Source: Tepidaquicella sp964564635 (lineage in GTDB: Bacteria > Bacteroidota > Ignavibacteria > Tepidaquicellales > Tepidaquicellaceae). Taken from it: a stretch of 64,000 bases of DNA. The translations under genes were made by a program, and so were the position numbers. Of this stretch, positions 37,004-45,564 are shown piece after piece. Location of the stretch: the NCBI GenBank assembly GCA_964564635.1, contig CAZMAR010000006.1:4547-68546 (forward strand), given 5' to 3'. The notes beneath the pieces were generated by a model that saw only the letters and a list, made by a program, of their open reading frames with translations, was not told the DNA's origin and searched no databases. Position 1 is the first letter of the stretch, and each line of letters begins with the position of its first letter.

Positions 37004-37717
37004 TTATGTAATAATTTTGTTTTTAAAACAATTAATCAACTCTTCTAAACCGTGTTTGGAACCAATTTCATAAAATCTGGTTTTCACTTCAAACCCAATT
37101 AACTCATCATTTTTTATCAAGTTTTGATAAACTTCAACTAAATCAAATATTCTTCTGGTTCTAAAATGGTCAAATGCTTTCTTATTTAAAATACCTAAAC
37201 CATAATCAATATAATTCATTTTTGAATTAGTTTTCGTTTTATCATAATCTAATATTTTACCATTTTCAAAAATGATATTACTTTTATCATATAAATCAGA
37301 ATTTTTATATACAGTCATTAAACCTAATTTACCACTTTTTTCATAAATATCTGATACTTCAGAAAAATTTAAAGTTAGATATGAATCACCATAAATCACA
37401 AAGAAATCATTACTTAAAAATTCAAAAGCATTCAATATACAACCACCAGTTCCTAATGGCTCGGGTTTATCATAAGAAAAAAATATTTCAAAATCTCTAA
37501 TAATAGATTTTTCATTTTTCAGATATTCCTCAATCATTTCTCCAAGAACACCTAAACAAAGAACTACTTTTTTTATATTATTCTTTTTAAATAACTCAAA
37601 TTGCCTTACAATAAACGGTTTGCCTGCAATATCTATTAGTGACTTTGGAATACTATAAGTCAAAGGATATAACCTTGTAGCTTTACCTCCAGCAATAACA
37701 CAAATTTCATTAATCAT
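37004..37717 (-). CDS. hddC: D-glycero-alpha-D-manno-heptose 1-phosphate guanylyltransferase
   Basis: Nucleotidyltransferase of 237 residues that would join GTP and heptose 1-phosphate to give GDP-heptose. The N-terminal nucleotide-binding loop is slightly unusual, VIAGGKATRLYPLT, where GGxGTRL is more common (Lys-Ala replaces the usual residues). IPKSLIDIAGKPFI, EPLGTGGCIL and YGDSYLTLN match the family. Nucleotide preference is inferred from the hddA/gmhA/gmhB context rather than from specific residues. Confidence 0.86.
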   Translation of the reverse strand: MINEICVIAGGKATRLYPLTYSIPKSLIDIAGKPFIVRQFELFKKNNIKKVVLCLGVLGEMIEEYLKNEKSIIRDFEIFFSYDKPEPLGTGGCILNAFEFLSNDFFVIYGDSYLTLNFSEVSDIYEKSGKLGLMTVYKNSDLYDKSNIIFENGKILDYDKTKTNSKMNYIDYGLGILNKKAFDHFRTRRIFDLVEVYQNLIKNDELIGFEVKTRFYEIGSKHGLEELINCFKNKIIT

Positions 37718-37720
37718 ATT

Positions 37721-38704
37721 TTAATCACTGAAAATTTTTTTTGCTCCTTCTTTTTCAAAATTGAACCATGTGGGTCTAAGATTTAGTTGTTCCATTGCTT
37801 CAAGAAATTTAATCTTATTAGATGGACAGTAAAAAAGTAAAAAGCCACCACCACCAGCACCAACAACCTTTCCCCCTAAAGCACCATTTTTTAAAGCAAC
37901 ATCATAGATTTCATCAATAGAGTTATCTGATATCTTATTAGATAGACCTTTTTTTATTTTCCAGTGTTCGTTTAGCAACTCTCCAAACTCATCAATTTTC
38001 CCGGATTCAAAAACCTTTTTTGTATATAAGCCAATTTCCTTTATTTTATGTAACCTTTCAATAATTTCATTATTATTTTCTTTAACTTTAGTATCCTGCT
38101 CCTTTAAAACATTACTTGCAAACCTATTTTTATTCAAATAAAATAAAAACAGATTACTTTGCAGCTCCATCAAAGCCCCATCACTTATACTAATCGGTTC
38201 AATATCTACAGTTCCATCTTGATTAAAATAATATCCATTAAATCCCCCATATGCAGCAACATACTGATCTTGTTTTCCAATAGGTTCTTTAAGAATATCA
38301 ATTTCAATGTAACATGCGGTTTCCGCTAATTTGCTTAAAGATACATAATTTCTTTTGAAAGCAAATAATGCATTAAGCAATGCTACGGTAAAAGTAGAAG
38401 AAGTACCCAATCCGCAATTAGAAGGAACATCAGCCATAGATACAAGCTCAATATGCCTATCAACTCCAAAATATTTAAGTGCTTCTCGGAAAATGTTATG
38501 TTCAATATTTTCGATATTATCAACTATCTCTGTTTTTGAATAAGATAATCGTACAGAAGACTCAAATCTTTTATTCAGTAGAATATAAACAAATTTATTA
38601 ATTGCAGTTGCCATGAGAAATCCCCCATACCGAGAATAGTAGGAAGCGAGGTCAGTACCACCTCCTCCCATAGAAATTCTTACTGGCGCTCTTGAAATAA
38701 TCAT
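37721..38704 (-). CDS. hddA: D-glycero-alpha-D-manno-heptose 7-phosphate kinase
   Basis: GHMP-family kinase of 327 residues that phosphorylates heptose 7-phosphate at C1. It begins MIISRAPVRISMGGGGTDLASYYS, characteristic of the HddA branch. The ATP loop is PSNCGLGTSSTFTVALLNAL, and the C-terminal motif GALGGKVVGAGGGGFLLFY is intact. A strong AAGGAG ribosome-binding sequence is seven bases before the ATG, and the upstream epimerase gene overlaps it by four. It distinguishes this cluster as the GDP-alpha-heptose pathway, not the ADP-beta-heptose (HldE) pathway. Confidence 0.93.
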   Translation of the reverse strand: MIISRAPVRISMGGGGTDLASYYSRYGGFLMATAINKFVYILLNKRFESSVRLSYSKTEIVDNIENIEHNIFREALKYFGVDRHIELVSMADVPSNCGLGTSSTFTVALLNALFAFKRNYVSLSKLAETACYIEIDILKEPIGKQDQYVAAYGGFNGYYFNQDGTVDIEPISISDGALMELQSNLFLFYLNKNRFASNVLKEQDTKVKENNNEIIERLHKIKEIGLYTKKVFESGKIDEFGELLNEHWKIKKGLSNKISDNSIDEIYDVALKNGALGGKVVGAGGGGFLLFYCPSNKIKFLEAMEQLNLRPTWFNFEKEGAKKIFSD

Positions 38705-39678
38705 CTTGTTTCTCCTTTAAAAAAAGATTTATTGCTTAATGCTTCCTGATAAATAGATTTAATTGATAATTCTATTGCTTCTTTAGAGCTGTATTTATTC
38801 CTCCATCCAAGTTTCCTAATCTTGTTAGAATTTAACCTAACTACAGGGACATCACCTTTCCAACCTCTATCACCTCCTGTGAAAACGTATTCTACTTTTT
38901 TCAAATCCATTATTTTTACAGTTAAATCTGCAATTTCTTTTACTGTAATATAATCCTGCGTTGCAACATTAAAATAATTAAAATTATTTAAAAAATTAGT
39001 TTCAATAATTCTCATTGCAGAAATGACATCATCAACATATATATAAGATTTACTCTGAGTTCCATTACCTAAAATCTCAAGTCTTGAACTATCCTTTAAT
39101 AACTTTCTCACAAAGTCATAACCAACTCCGTGAGTTTGGTTCGGACCAACAACATTGGCGAACCTGAAAACGGCAGCATTCATTTCGAACATATGACAAT
39201 AAGAACAGATAAGCGCTTCACAGGCAAGCTTACTTGCACCATAAGTTGAAATTGGTAGCATAGGAGAAAAATTTTCATCAGTTTCAAGATAACCAGTATC
39301 ACCATAAACCCCACTCCCGGAAGCGTAAAGAATATTTTTAACGGAATTCAGTCTCATTGCTTCAACGACATTATTCGTTAAGAATGTCCCTTCCCAGAAA
39401 TCAATATCTGGTTCCAACATCGCCTTTGCAATATCGGGATTAGAAGCAAAATGATAAACTATATCGAAGCCCTTCATAGATTCTTTCAAAACATCTAAAT
39501 TTTTCACATCTGCCTTAACAATATCAAGATTTTCATTATTTTCCACCTCTTTAAGATGAAACATCTTCCCGGAAGAAAAATTGTCATAAATTCTAACAAA
39601 GTTATCCTCTTTCAATAACTCTTTAACTAAATGGCTACCTATAAAACCTGCACCACCGATGACAAAATATTTTTTCAT
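38701..39678 (-). CDS. NAD-dependent nucleotide-sugar epimerase/dehydratase
   Basis: Extended SDR enzyme of 325 residues: VIGGAGFIGSHLVKEL at the N-terminus, ASGSGVYGD with the catalytic Ser, and STYGASKLACE with the Tyr-Lys pair, then FRFANVVGPNQTHGV and SKSYIYVDDV. The family includes UDP-glucose 4-epimerases and GDP-sugar modifying enzymes. Its four-base overlap with hddA suggests it may modify GDP-heptose or supply another sugar for the same glycan. The exact reaction is not readable. Confidence 0.85.
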   Translation of the reverse strand: MKKYFVIGGAGFIGSHLVKELLKEDNFVRIYDNFSSGKMFHLKEVENNENLDIVKADVKNLDVLKESMKGFDIVYHFASNPDIAKAMLEPDIDFWEGTFLTNNVVEAMRLNSVKNILYASGSGVYGDTGYLETDENFSPMLPISTYGASKLACEALICSYCHMFEMNAAVFRFANVVGPNQTHGVGYDFVRKLLKDSSRLEILGNGTQSKSYIYVDDVISAMRIIETNFLNNFNYFNVATQDYITVKEIADLTVKIMDLKKVEYVFTGGDRGWKGDVPVVRLNSNKIRKLGWRNKYSSKEAIELSIKSIYQEALSNKSFFKGETR

Positions 39679-39680
39679 TT

Positions 39681-40508
39681 TTAAAAAATCTTTCTTTTTG
39701 CAAAATACATAAAGGTTTGTAATCTTTTTCTTATAAAAAACGGAGTTAAAGAATATAAATACTGGAATGTATTTACTATACGAGCTTTTTTATAATTAGG
39801 ATAATAATTTTTATATTCACTAATTAATTTAATGATTGATTTTGACTGCTCTCTCTGATAGATGAAAGATTTATTCTGACCAGCAGAAACATAACAGGCA
39901 AAATACTCCTGAAAATTATAAAGTTTTCCAATTAGACCCAGCCGTAAGAAAAAATCCCAGTCTTCAGCAAATGGAATGTCTTTGTATAATCCCACTTTTA
40001 TTGCTGAGTCTTTTCTAAATACAACTGTCGGATGTGAAAATGGATTTGCAAATAGTATACTCCTTCTGATATTCTCGTCGTTTTCTTTTTTTAAATATTT
40101 AAATATAGGTTTTCCTTTAGAATTAATCATAATAATTCCACCACCAGTAATTACATAATCATGTTTATTATCAAGAAAATCAACCTGATATTTCAGTTTA
40201 TCTTTAAAAATCCAATAATCATCATCATCAAGTCTTGCAATATATTTACCTTTTGAATTTTCAATACCAAAATTTAAATACTTACTTATGCCAGGTCTAT
40301 TATCAACAGGGATTCTAAAATATTTAATTCTTGAATCTAATTTTTCATAATTTTTCATCATTTCCTCTGTATTGTCAGTAGAGATGTCATCCACAACTAT
40401 TAACTCCCAGAACTCAAAAGATTGTTCAAGAACACTTTTTATTGCCCTATCCAGCATCTCGGCTCTATTACAAGTAGGCATCACAATACTAACGATTGTT
40501 TCTGGCAT
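39681..40508 (-). CDS. Family 2 glycosyltransferase
   Basis: First gene of the heptose/glycan run, 275 residues. The GT-A domain has VSIVMPTCNRAEMLDRAI, IVVDDISTDNTEEM, ARLDDDDYW (the metal-binding motif, rich in Asp) and FAEDWDFFLRLGLIGK, where ED is a probable catalytic base region. No membrane helix is evident; the basic C-terminus (FIRKRLQTFMYFAKRKIF) may bind the membrane. It could use GDP-heptose made by the downstream genes; this is inferred from position. It is divergent from proS across about 250 AT-rich bases. Confidence 0.87.
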   Translation of the reverse strand: MPETIVSIVMPTCNRAEMLDRAIKSVLEQSFEFWELIVVDDISTDNTEEMMKNYEKLDSRIKYFRIPVDNRPGISKYLNFGIENSKGKYIARLDDDDYWIFKDKLKYQVDFLDNKHDYVITGGGIIMINSKGKPIFKYLKKENDENIRRSILFANPFSHPTVVFRKDSAIKVGLYKDIPFAEDWDFFLRLGLIGKLYNFQEYFACYVSAGQNKSFIYQREQSKSIIKLISEYKNYYPNYKKARIVNTFQYLYSLTPFFIRKRLQTFMYFAKRKIF

Positions 40509-40757
40509 ATATTAAACTAAATTAAAAAAAATACAAATATTAATATATTAATTATGATAAAAAATTACAATTTATTAAATTTAAATATTAAAATCACTCA
40601 TAATGACTTTTAAAATTTTATTATTAAGATATATAATTTAACAAAAGAGTACTTATGTTTATTAATTTAAACATTAGTTAATACCTTTTTATTTCACAAT
40701 ATTAATGAATTGTATAAGATAATCATATTTTATAAATTGCATTTTTTAATTAATAAT

Positions 40758-42473
40758 ATGAGGTTATCTAAGTTTTTTATACCGACTCTTAAAGAAAATC
40801 CTGCTGATGCAGTTGTACCCTCTCACATTTTAATGATAAGAGCAGGAATGATAAGACAACTTACCGCAGGAGTATACTCTTACCTACCACTTGGACTCAT
40901 TGTATTTAGAAAAATAGAACAGATAATCAGGGAAGAGATGAATTCAATCGGGTGTAACGAATTTTTATTACCAGCATTATCTCCGAACGAATTATGGAAC
41001 CAAACAGGGAGATTAGAAGCCTTTGGGGATATAATATTTAGAATAAAAAACAGAGATTTAATCCTTGCCCCAACCCACGAAGAGGTATTTGCAACTATCG
41101 CAAAACCTAATTTGATTTCATACAAGGATTTACCAAGGATGTGGTATCAAATTCAGACAAAATTCAGGAATGAAGCAAGACCAAAATCCGGTGTTCTGAG
41201 AGCCAGGCAATTTACTATGAAGGATGCATACTCATTTGATTTAGATTTTGAAGGATTAAATGTTTCCTATAGACTGCAGGAACAGGCATATAGAAAAATC
41301 TTCTCCCGCTGTGGCTTAAAATTCTTTTCTGTTGAAGCATCAAGTGGAACAATGGGAGGTAATGAATCAATGGAATTTATGGTAGAATCTGATGCTGGTG
41401 AAGATATAATTGCTATTAGTGAAGACGGTACTTATGCATCAAACATTGAAGTTGCAACTTCCTATCCTGAAACAGTAAAGCGAAAGAATACAAATCACCC
41501 TTATGAAAAATTTCATACTCCGAATGTAAAAACCATAGAGGAATTAGCCAATTTTTTAAATATCAAAAATAAAAGCCGATTAGCAAAATCCAGAGTTTTT
41601 GTTATTGATAAACAAAAGGAAAATCAAGAAAATGAGTATATTCTCGCTCTTGTATGTGGAGACGATGAAGTAAATGAATCAAAATTGGAATCGATAATTG
41701 GTAGAAAAATTAGACCTGGACATCCAGAAGAACTTATAGAAATTACTGGTGCAGATGCAGGTTCAATAGGACCTATAGGATTAAAAAGGAAAGATATCAA
41801 AATAATTGCAGATTTAAGATTGAAAGATGCTGATGAGCTCATAAGCGGTGCCAATGAAAATGATTATCACATAAAAAACATAGATTTAAAAAGGGATGTA
41901 AAAAATATAATTTATAAAGACATAAGAACAGTTAAAGAAAACGACTTAACACTTAATACTAAATCAAAAATAAGGATTTCGAAAGCTATTGAAGTAGGGC
42001 ATATATTTAAACTTGGTACAAAATATAGTGAAGCATTAGGGGTTAAATACCTTGATAAAGAAGGTAAAGAACAATTAATAGTAATGGGTAGTTATGGTAT
42101 AGGAGTTGAAAGAATTGCTGCTGCTTACATAGAACAAAATAATGATGAAAAAGGGATTATCTGGGAAGGCGAAATATCTCCGTTTAAAGTTCACCTAATC
42201 AGTTTAGAAGAAGGCAAGATAGGTGAATTAGCAGAAGAAATTTATAAATTTTTAACAGAAAAAAATATTGAAGTATTGTATGATGACAGGAAAGATGTAA
42301 GAGCAGGATTTAAATTTAATGATGCTGATTTAATCGGAATACCCCTGCAAATAATAGTTGGTGAAAAGTATATAAAAGAGAAAAAAATAGAAATAAAAAT
42401 AAGAAGAACAAACGAGAGAATATTAGTAAATCATAATGATGTGATCAATAAGATTACCGAATTATTAAGATGA
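40758..42473 (+). CDS. proS: Prolyl-tRNA synthetase (bacterial type with editing domain)
   Basis: Class II synthetase charging tRNA-Pro. The ATG at 40758 is chosen because MRLSKFFIPTLKENP is the usual family start; an in-frame ATG at 40710 would add 16 hydrophobic residues with no homology. From this start the protein has 571 residues. Motifs: RAGMIRQLTAGVYSYLPLG, TKFRNEARPKSGVLRARQFTMKD (motif 2), an inserted YbaK-like editing domain about 240-390, then GSYGIGVERIAAA (motif 3) and the anticodon domain ending near LLR. The next gene overlaps by four bases. Confidence 0.96.
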   Translation: MRLSKFFIPTLKENPADAVVPSHILMIRAGMIRQLTAGVYSYLPLGLIVFRKIEQIIREEMNSIGCNEFLLPALSPNELWNQTGRLEAFGDIIFRIKNRDLILAPTHEEVFATIAKPNLISYKDLPRMWYQIQTKFRNEARPKSGVLRARQFTMKDAYSFDLDFEGLNVSYRLQEQAYRKIFSRCGLKFFSVEASSGTMGGNESMEFMVESDAGEDIIAISEDGTYASNIEVATSYPETVKRKNTNHPYEKFHTPNVKTIEELANFLNIKNKSRLAKSRVFVIDKQKENQENEYILALVCGDDEVNESKLESIIGRKIRPGHPEELIEITGADAGSIGPIGLKRKDIKIIADLRLKDADELISGANENDYHIKNIDLKRDVKNIIYKDIRTVKENDLTLNTKSKIRISKAIEVGHIFKLGTKYSEALGVKYLDKEGKEQLIVMGSYGIGVERIAAAYIEQNNDEKGIIWEGEISPFKVHLISLEEGKIGELAEEIYKFLTEKNIEVLYDDRKDVRAGFKFNDADLIGIPLQIIVGEKYIKEKKIEIKIRRTNERILVNHNDVINKITELLR

Positions 42474-43081
42474 AATCAGAATCGAGATTAGAAATTATAA
42501 ATCGAAAAATTATTCTTGCCTCAAAATCACAAAGAAGAATAAAATTATTATCATTACTACCATTTAACTTCATTTCTGTAGATAGCAAAGTAAAAGAAAC
42601 AGAACCCAAACACTACAATCCAATACGAATTGTGAAAATGAACGCTGCTTTAAAATGCAGAACAGTTGCAAAAAATTATAAAGATGCCATCGTTATCGGG
42701 GCTGATACAATTGTATATATAAATAAAGAAATTTTACACAAACCGAAAGATAATAAAGAAGCATTTAAATTTCTCAAAAAACTAAGCGGAAGGAAACACC
42801 TCGTTTATACAGGAATACATTTAATTGATACTGCAACAGAAAAAGAAATAACTGACTATGAAAAAACAATTGTATACTTCAGGAAACTAAACTATTCCGA
42901 ATTAAAATTTTACATTTCTAATTATAAACCCCTTGATAAAGCTGGTGGGTATGGTATTCAGGATGATTTTGGATGTATATTTATTGAAAAAATTATTGGT
43001 GACTTTTATAATGTAGTTGGTTTACCTCTCACGAAATTATATCTTAGTGTTCTAAAACTCTGTGATTTAAATAATGTTTAA
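42470..43081 (+). CDS. maf: Maf-family nucleoside triphosphate pyrophosphatase
   Basis: Hydrolyses non-canonical or excess nucleoside triphosphates (dTTP/UTP or m7GTP in studied members). The 203 residues have IILASKSQRRIKLL (SxSxRR phosphate motif), VIGADTIVYIN, LSGRKHLVYTGI and YKPLDKAGGYGIQDDFG, the usual family order. The short N-terminal tail MKSESRLEIINRK is not conserved, so the start could lie slightly inside. ATGA overlap with proS and eight-base overlap with the next gene suggest one operon. Confidence 0.93.
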   Translation: MKSESRLEIINRKIILASKSQRRIKLLSLLPFNFISVDSKVKETEPKHYNPIRIVKMNAALKCRTVAKNYKDAIVIGADTIVYINKEILHKPKDNKEAFKFLKKLSGRKHLVYTGIHLIDTATEKEITDYEKTIVYFRKLNYSELKFYISNYKPLDKAGGYGIQDDFGCIFIEKIIGDFYNVVGLPLTKLYLSVLKLCDLNNV

Positions 43082-44063
43082 AAAGTACAAAAGAAAAATT
43101 CTTTTTTCTGTTGCGTTTGGTGGGGTTGTGTTTCTTGTTATTAGCTTGTATGCTGATTTTAATAAATTAACAGAAGCATTTAAAAATTTTAATTGGTGGT
43201 ATTTTCCACTTATACTTTTATTTTCGCTAATTAATTATTTTGTAAGATTTATTAAATGGCAGATTTATTTAAAAGCTCTTAATATAAAAATAGCAATAAA
43301 AAGAAGTTTAATTATTTTCCTTGCTTCATTTGTAATGAGTGTAACCCCCGGCAAAATGGGTGAAATTCTGAAATCATACTTATTAAAAGAAGAAATTGGT
43401 ACACCAGTATCAGTTACTTTACCAATTGTATTAGCAGAAAGACTAACGGATTTTATATCTATCGTATTACTATCAATTATTGGTGCCTATGTATTCAATT
43501 ACGGTCAGAATATAATTATTATTGTAGGTATATTTTTTATTTTTTTAACTGTTCTTATCAGCTTTAGAAAACCCTCTTTACAAATTATAAATCTATCTGG
43601 TAAAATGCCTATAATAAAAAAGTACACAGATAAATTATTAACTGCATATGAAAGTATTAATACACTTGTTAAATTTAAATTAATGATTATCTCAGTAATT
43701 TTAAGCGGAATTGCATGGTTCTCTGAATGTTTAGGGTTATATATAGTTTTAAGATTATTTTTATATAATTCCGATATTCAGGTAAATATTTTAATCGCTA
43801 CATTTATCTATGGCTTCTCCACATTAGTTGGTGCTATTGCAATGCTGCCGGGAGGGCTTGGAGCAACTGAAGCAATGATTACTGGGTTATTAGTTTCTTT
43901 AAAAATTCCAAAAAACATTTCCGCCGCTTCCACCATTATAATAAGGGTTGCAACTTTATGGTTCGCAGTATTAATCGGAGTTGTTGCTGTATTTTTATTT
44001 GAGAAAACAACTGGAATAAAAAGTCTTGAAAATCTTGATGAAAATTTAAATAATATAACTTGA
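43074..44063 (+). CDS. Lysylphosphatidylglycerol synthase-type flippase-like membrane protein
   Basis: Polytopic protein of 329 residues with about seven or eight hydrophobic segments, matching the UPF0104/AglD family. Signatures include INYFVRFIKWQIYLKAL, SFVMSVTPGKMGEILKSYLL, the VLAERLTDF segment and MLPGGLGATEAMITGLL. The family resembles the flippase half of MprF; members are linked with lipid or polyprenyl-glycan movement. No synthase domain follows. It lies in a proS-maf run and precedes a phosphohexomutase gene. Confidence 0.85.
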   Translation: MFKKYKRKILFSVAFGGVVFLVISLYADFNKLTEAFKNFNWWYFPLILLFSLINYFVRFIKWQIYLKALNIKIAIKRSLIIFLASFVMSVTPGKMGEILKSYLLKEEIGTPVSVTLPIVLAERLTDFISIVLLSIIGAYVFNYGQNIIIIVGIFFIFLTVLISFRKPSLQIINLSGKMPIIKKYTDKLLTAYESINTLVKFKLMIISVILSGIAWFSECLGLYIVLRLFLYNSDIQVNILIATFIYGFSTLVGAIAMLPGGLGATEAMITGLLVSLKIPKNISAASTIIIRVATLWFAVLIGVVAVFLFEKTTGIKSLENLDENLNNIT

Positions 44064-44148
44064 AGAAAATTATAATATATTATATCTTTATTTATAATAT
44101 ATTTTAGTACTTTTATATATTAAAGGAATCTCGAAATAAAATATTATT

Positions 44149-45561
44149 ATGCAAAATAAGGAAGTAATCAAATTTGGTACTGATGGTTGGAGAGCAATCA
44201 TTGGGGAAAACTACACATTCGAAAATGTAAGGCGCGTATCATTAGCAACGGTCAGGCATTTCAAAAATCATCCAAAGATACAAAATGGAATAGTTATTGG
44301 CTATGACACAAGATTTCTTTCAAAGGAATTTGCACATTGTGCAGCTGAGGTATTTGCAAACGAAAATATTAAAGTTCTTATAACCGACAGTTTCGTCACA
44401 ACTCCAACAATTTCACTAATGACACGAGATTTAAACCTATCTTTTGGGGTTGTAATTACTGCTTCTCACAATCCATACAAATATAATGGTTTTAAACTTA
44501 AAGATGAATTTGGCGGTTCTATGGGCAATGAAGAGCTGAAAAAAATTGAAGAACATTTAAAAGGTATAGGAACCGTAAAAATAAATAAAGACTTTAATGA
44601 GTTGCTGAGCTCCGGAATAATCAATTATGTAAACGGAAGAGAATTTTATATAAACAATCTAAAAAAGAAAATAGATTTCCAAATAATAGAAAAAGCGGGA
44701 AAAAAAGTCATATATGATCCAATGTTTGGTGCAGGACAGGGAATATTAAAAGAATTAGTCAATGCGGAAGAAATACATTCTGAAATAAATCCTTATTTCT
44801 CAGGCGGCGGTCCAGAGCCAATAGAAAAAAATGTTTCTGAAATTTGTAATAAAATAAAACAACAGAAATTTGATATTGGAATTGTTACTGATGGAGATGC
44901 TGACAGAATTGCAATAATTGATGAGAGGGGGAACTTTTTGAATGCTCAAAAAACATTTGCTTTATTATTACTTTATCTCCACCGATATAAAAATTACACT
45001 GGTAAAGTCGTTCGTGGGTACCCAACAAGTGAAATAATTGAAAAGTATTGCAAGAAATATGATTTAGAAGTCGAAACAGTTCCGATAGGTTTCAAATATA
45101 TATCAAAAATAATGATAACAGATGATGTATTAATTGGTGCAGAAGAAAGCGGAGGTATTGGAATAAAAGGACATTTACCAGAAAGAGATGGACTATATAA
45201 TGGATTGCTATATTTAGAAATGATATCTAAAACAAATAAAACAATTTCTCAACTTATTAATGAACTTGAAGTTGAATTTGGTAAATATTATTATAACCGT
45301 AAAGATGTACACACAACCGAAGAAAAGAAGCAAAATACATTAAATATATGCGGAGACTTAAAAATTGGTCAAAGCATAGGAGGAAAAGAAATTATAAAAA
45401 TAGATAATCTTGATGGATATAAATTTACTTTTCCAAATGGTTGGTTAATTATAAGACCCTCAGGTACAGAACCACTGCTGAGATTTTATTGCGAAACTAA
45501 AGAAAAAGACGAAACAATTGAAATTTTAAATTCAACAATAAAACAGTTAAAATTATCATAA
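44149..45561 (+). CDS. Phosphoglucomutase/phosphomannomutase
   Basis: Alpha-D-phosphohexomutase of 470 residues interconverting hexose 1- and 6-phosphates, a source of sugar 1-phosphate for nucleotide sugars. FGTDGWRAIIG opens the protein, the phosphoserine is Ser106 in TASHNPYKYNG, the metal loop is DGDADR, the sugar loop is GAEESGGIG, and the phosphate loop is RPSGTEPLLRFY. ManB and Pgm branches cannot be told apart here. The leader is A/T only. The polysaccharide export gene starts three bases after its stop. Confidence 0.93.
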   Translation: MQNKEVIKFGTDGWRAIIGENYTFENVRRVSLATVRHFKNHPKIQNGIVIGYDTRFLSKEFAHCAAEVFANENIKVLITDSFVTTPTISLMTRDLNLSFGVVITASHNPYKYNGFKLKDEFGGSMGNEELKKIEEHLKGIGTVKINKDFNELLSSGIINYVNGREFYINNLKKKIDFQIIEKAGKKVIYDPMFGAGQGILKELVNAEEIHSEINPYFSGGGPEPIEKNVSEICNKIKQQKFDIGIVTDGDADRIAIIDERGNFLNAQKTFALLLLYLHRYKNYTGKVVRGYPTSEIIEKYCKKYDLEVETVPIGFKYISKIMITDDVLIGAEESGGIGIKGHLPERDGLYNGLLYLEMISKTNKTISQLINELEVEFGKYYYNRKDVHTTEEKKQNTLNICGDLKIGQSIGGKEIIKIDNLDGYKFTFPNGWLIIRPSGTEPLLRFYCETKEKDETIEILNSTIKQLKLS

Positions 45562-45564
45562 AAT

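Noticed and set aside
40710..40757. An upstream start for proS
   Set aside because: The additional 16 residues are hydrophobic and not part of the family N-terminus, which begins MRLSKFF at 40758.
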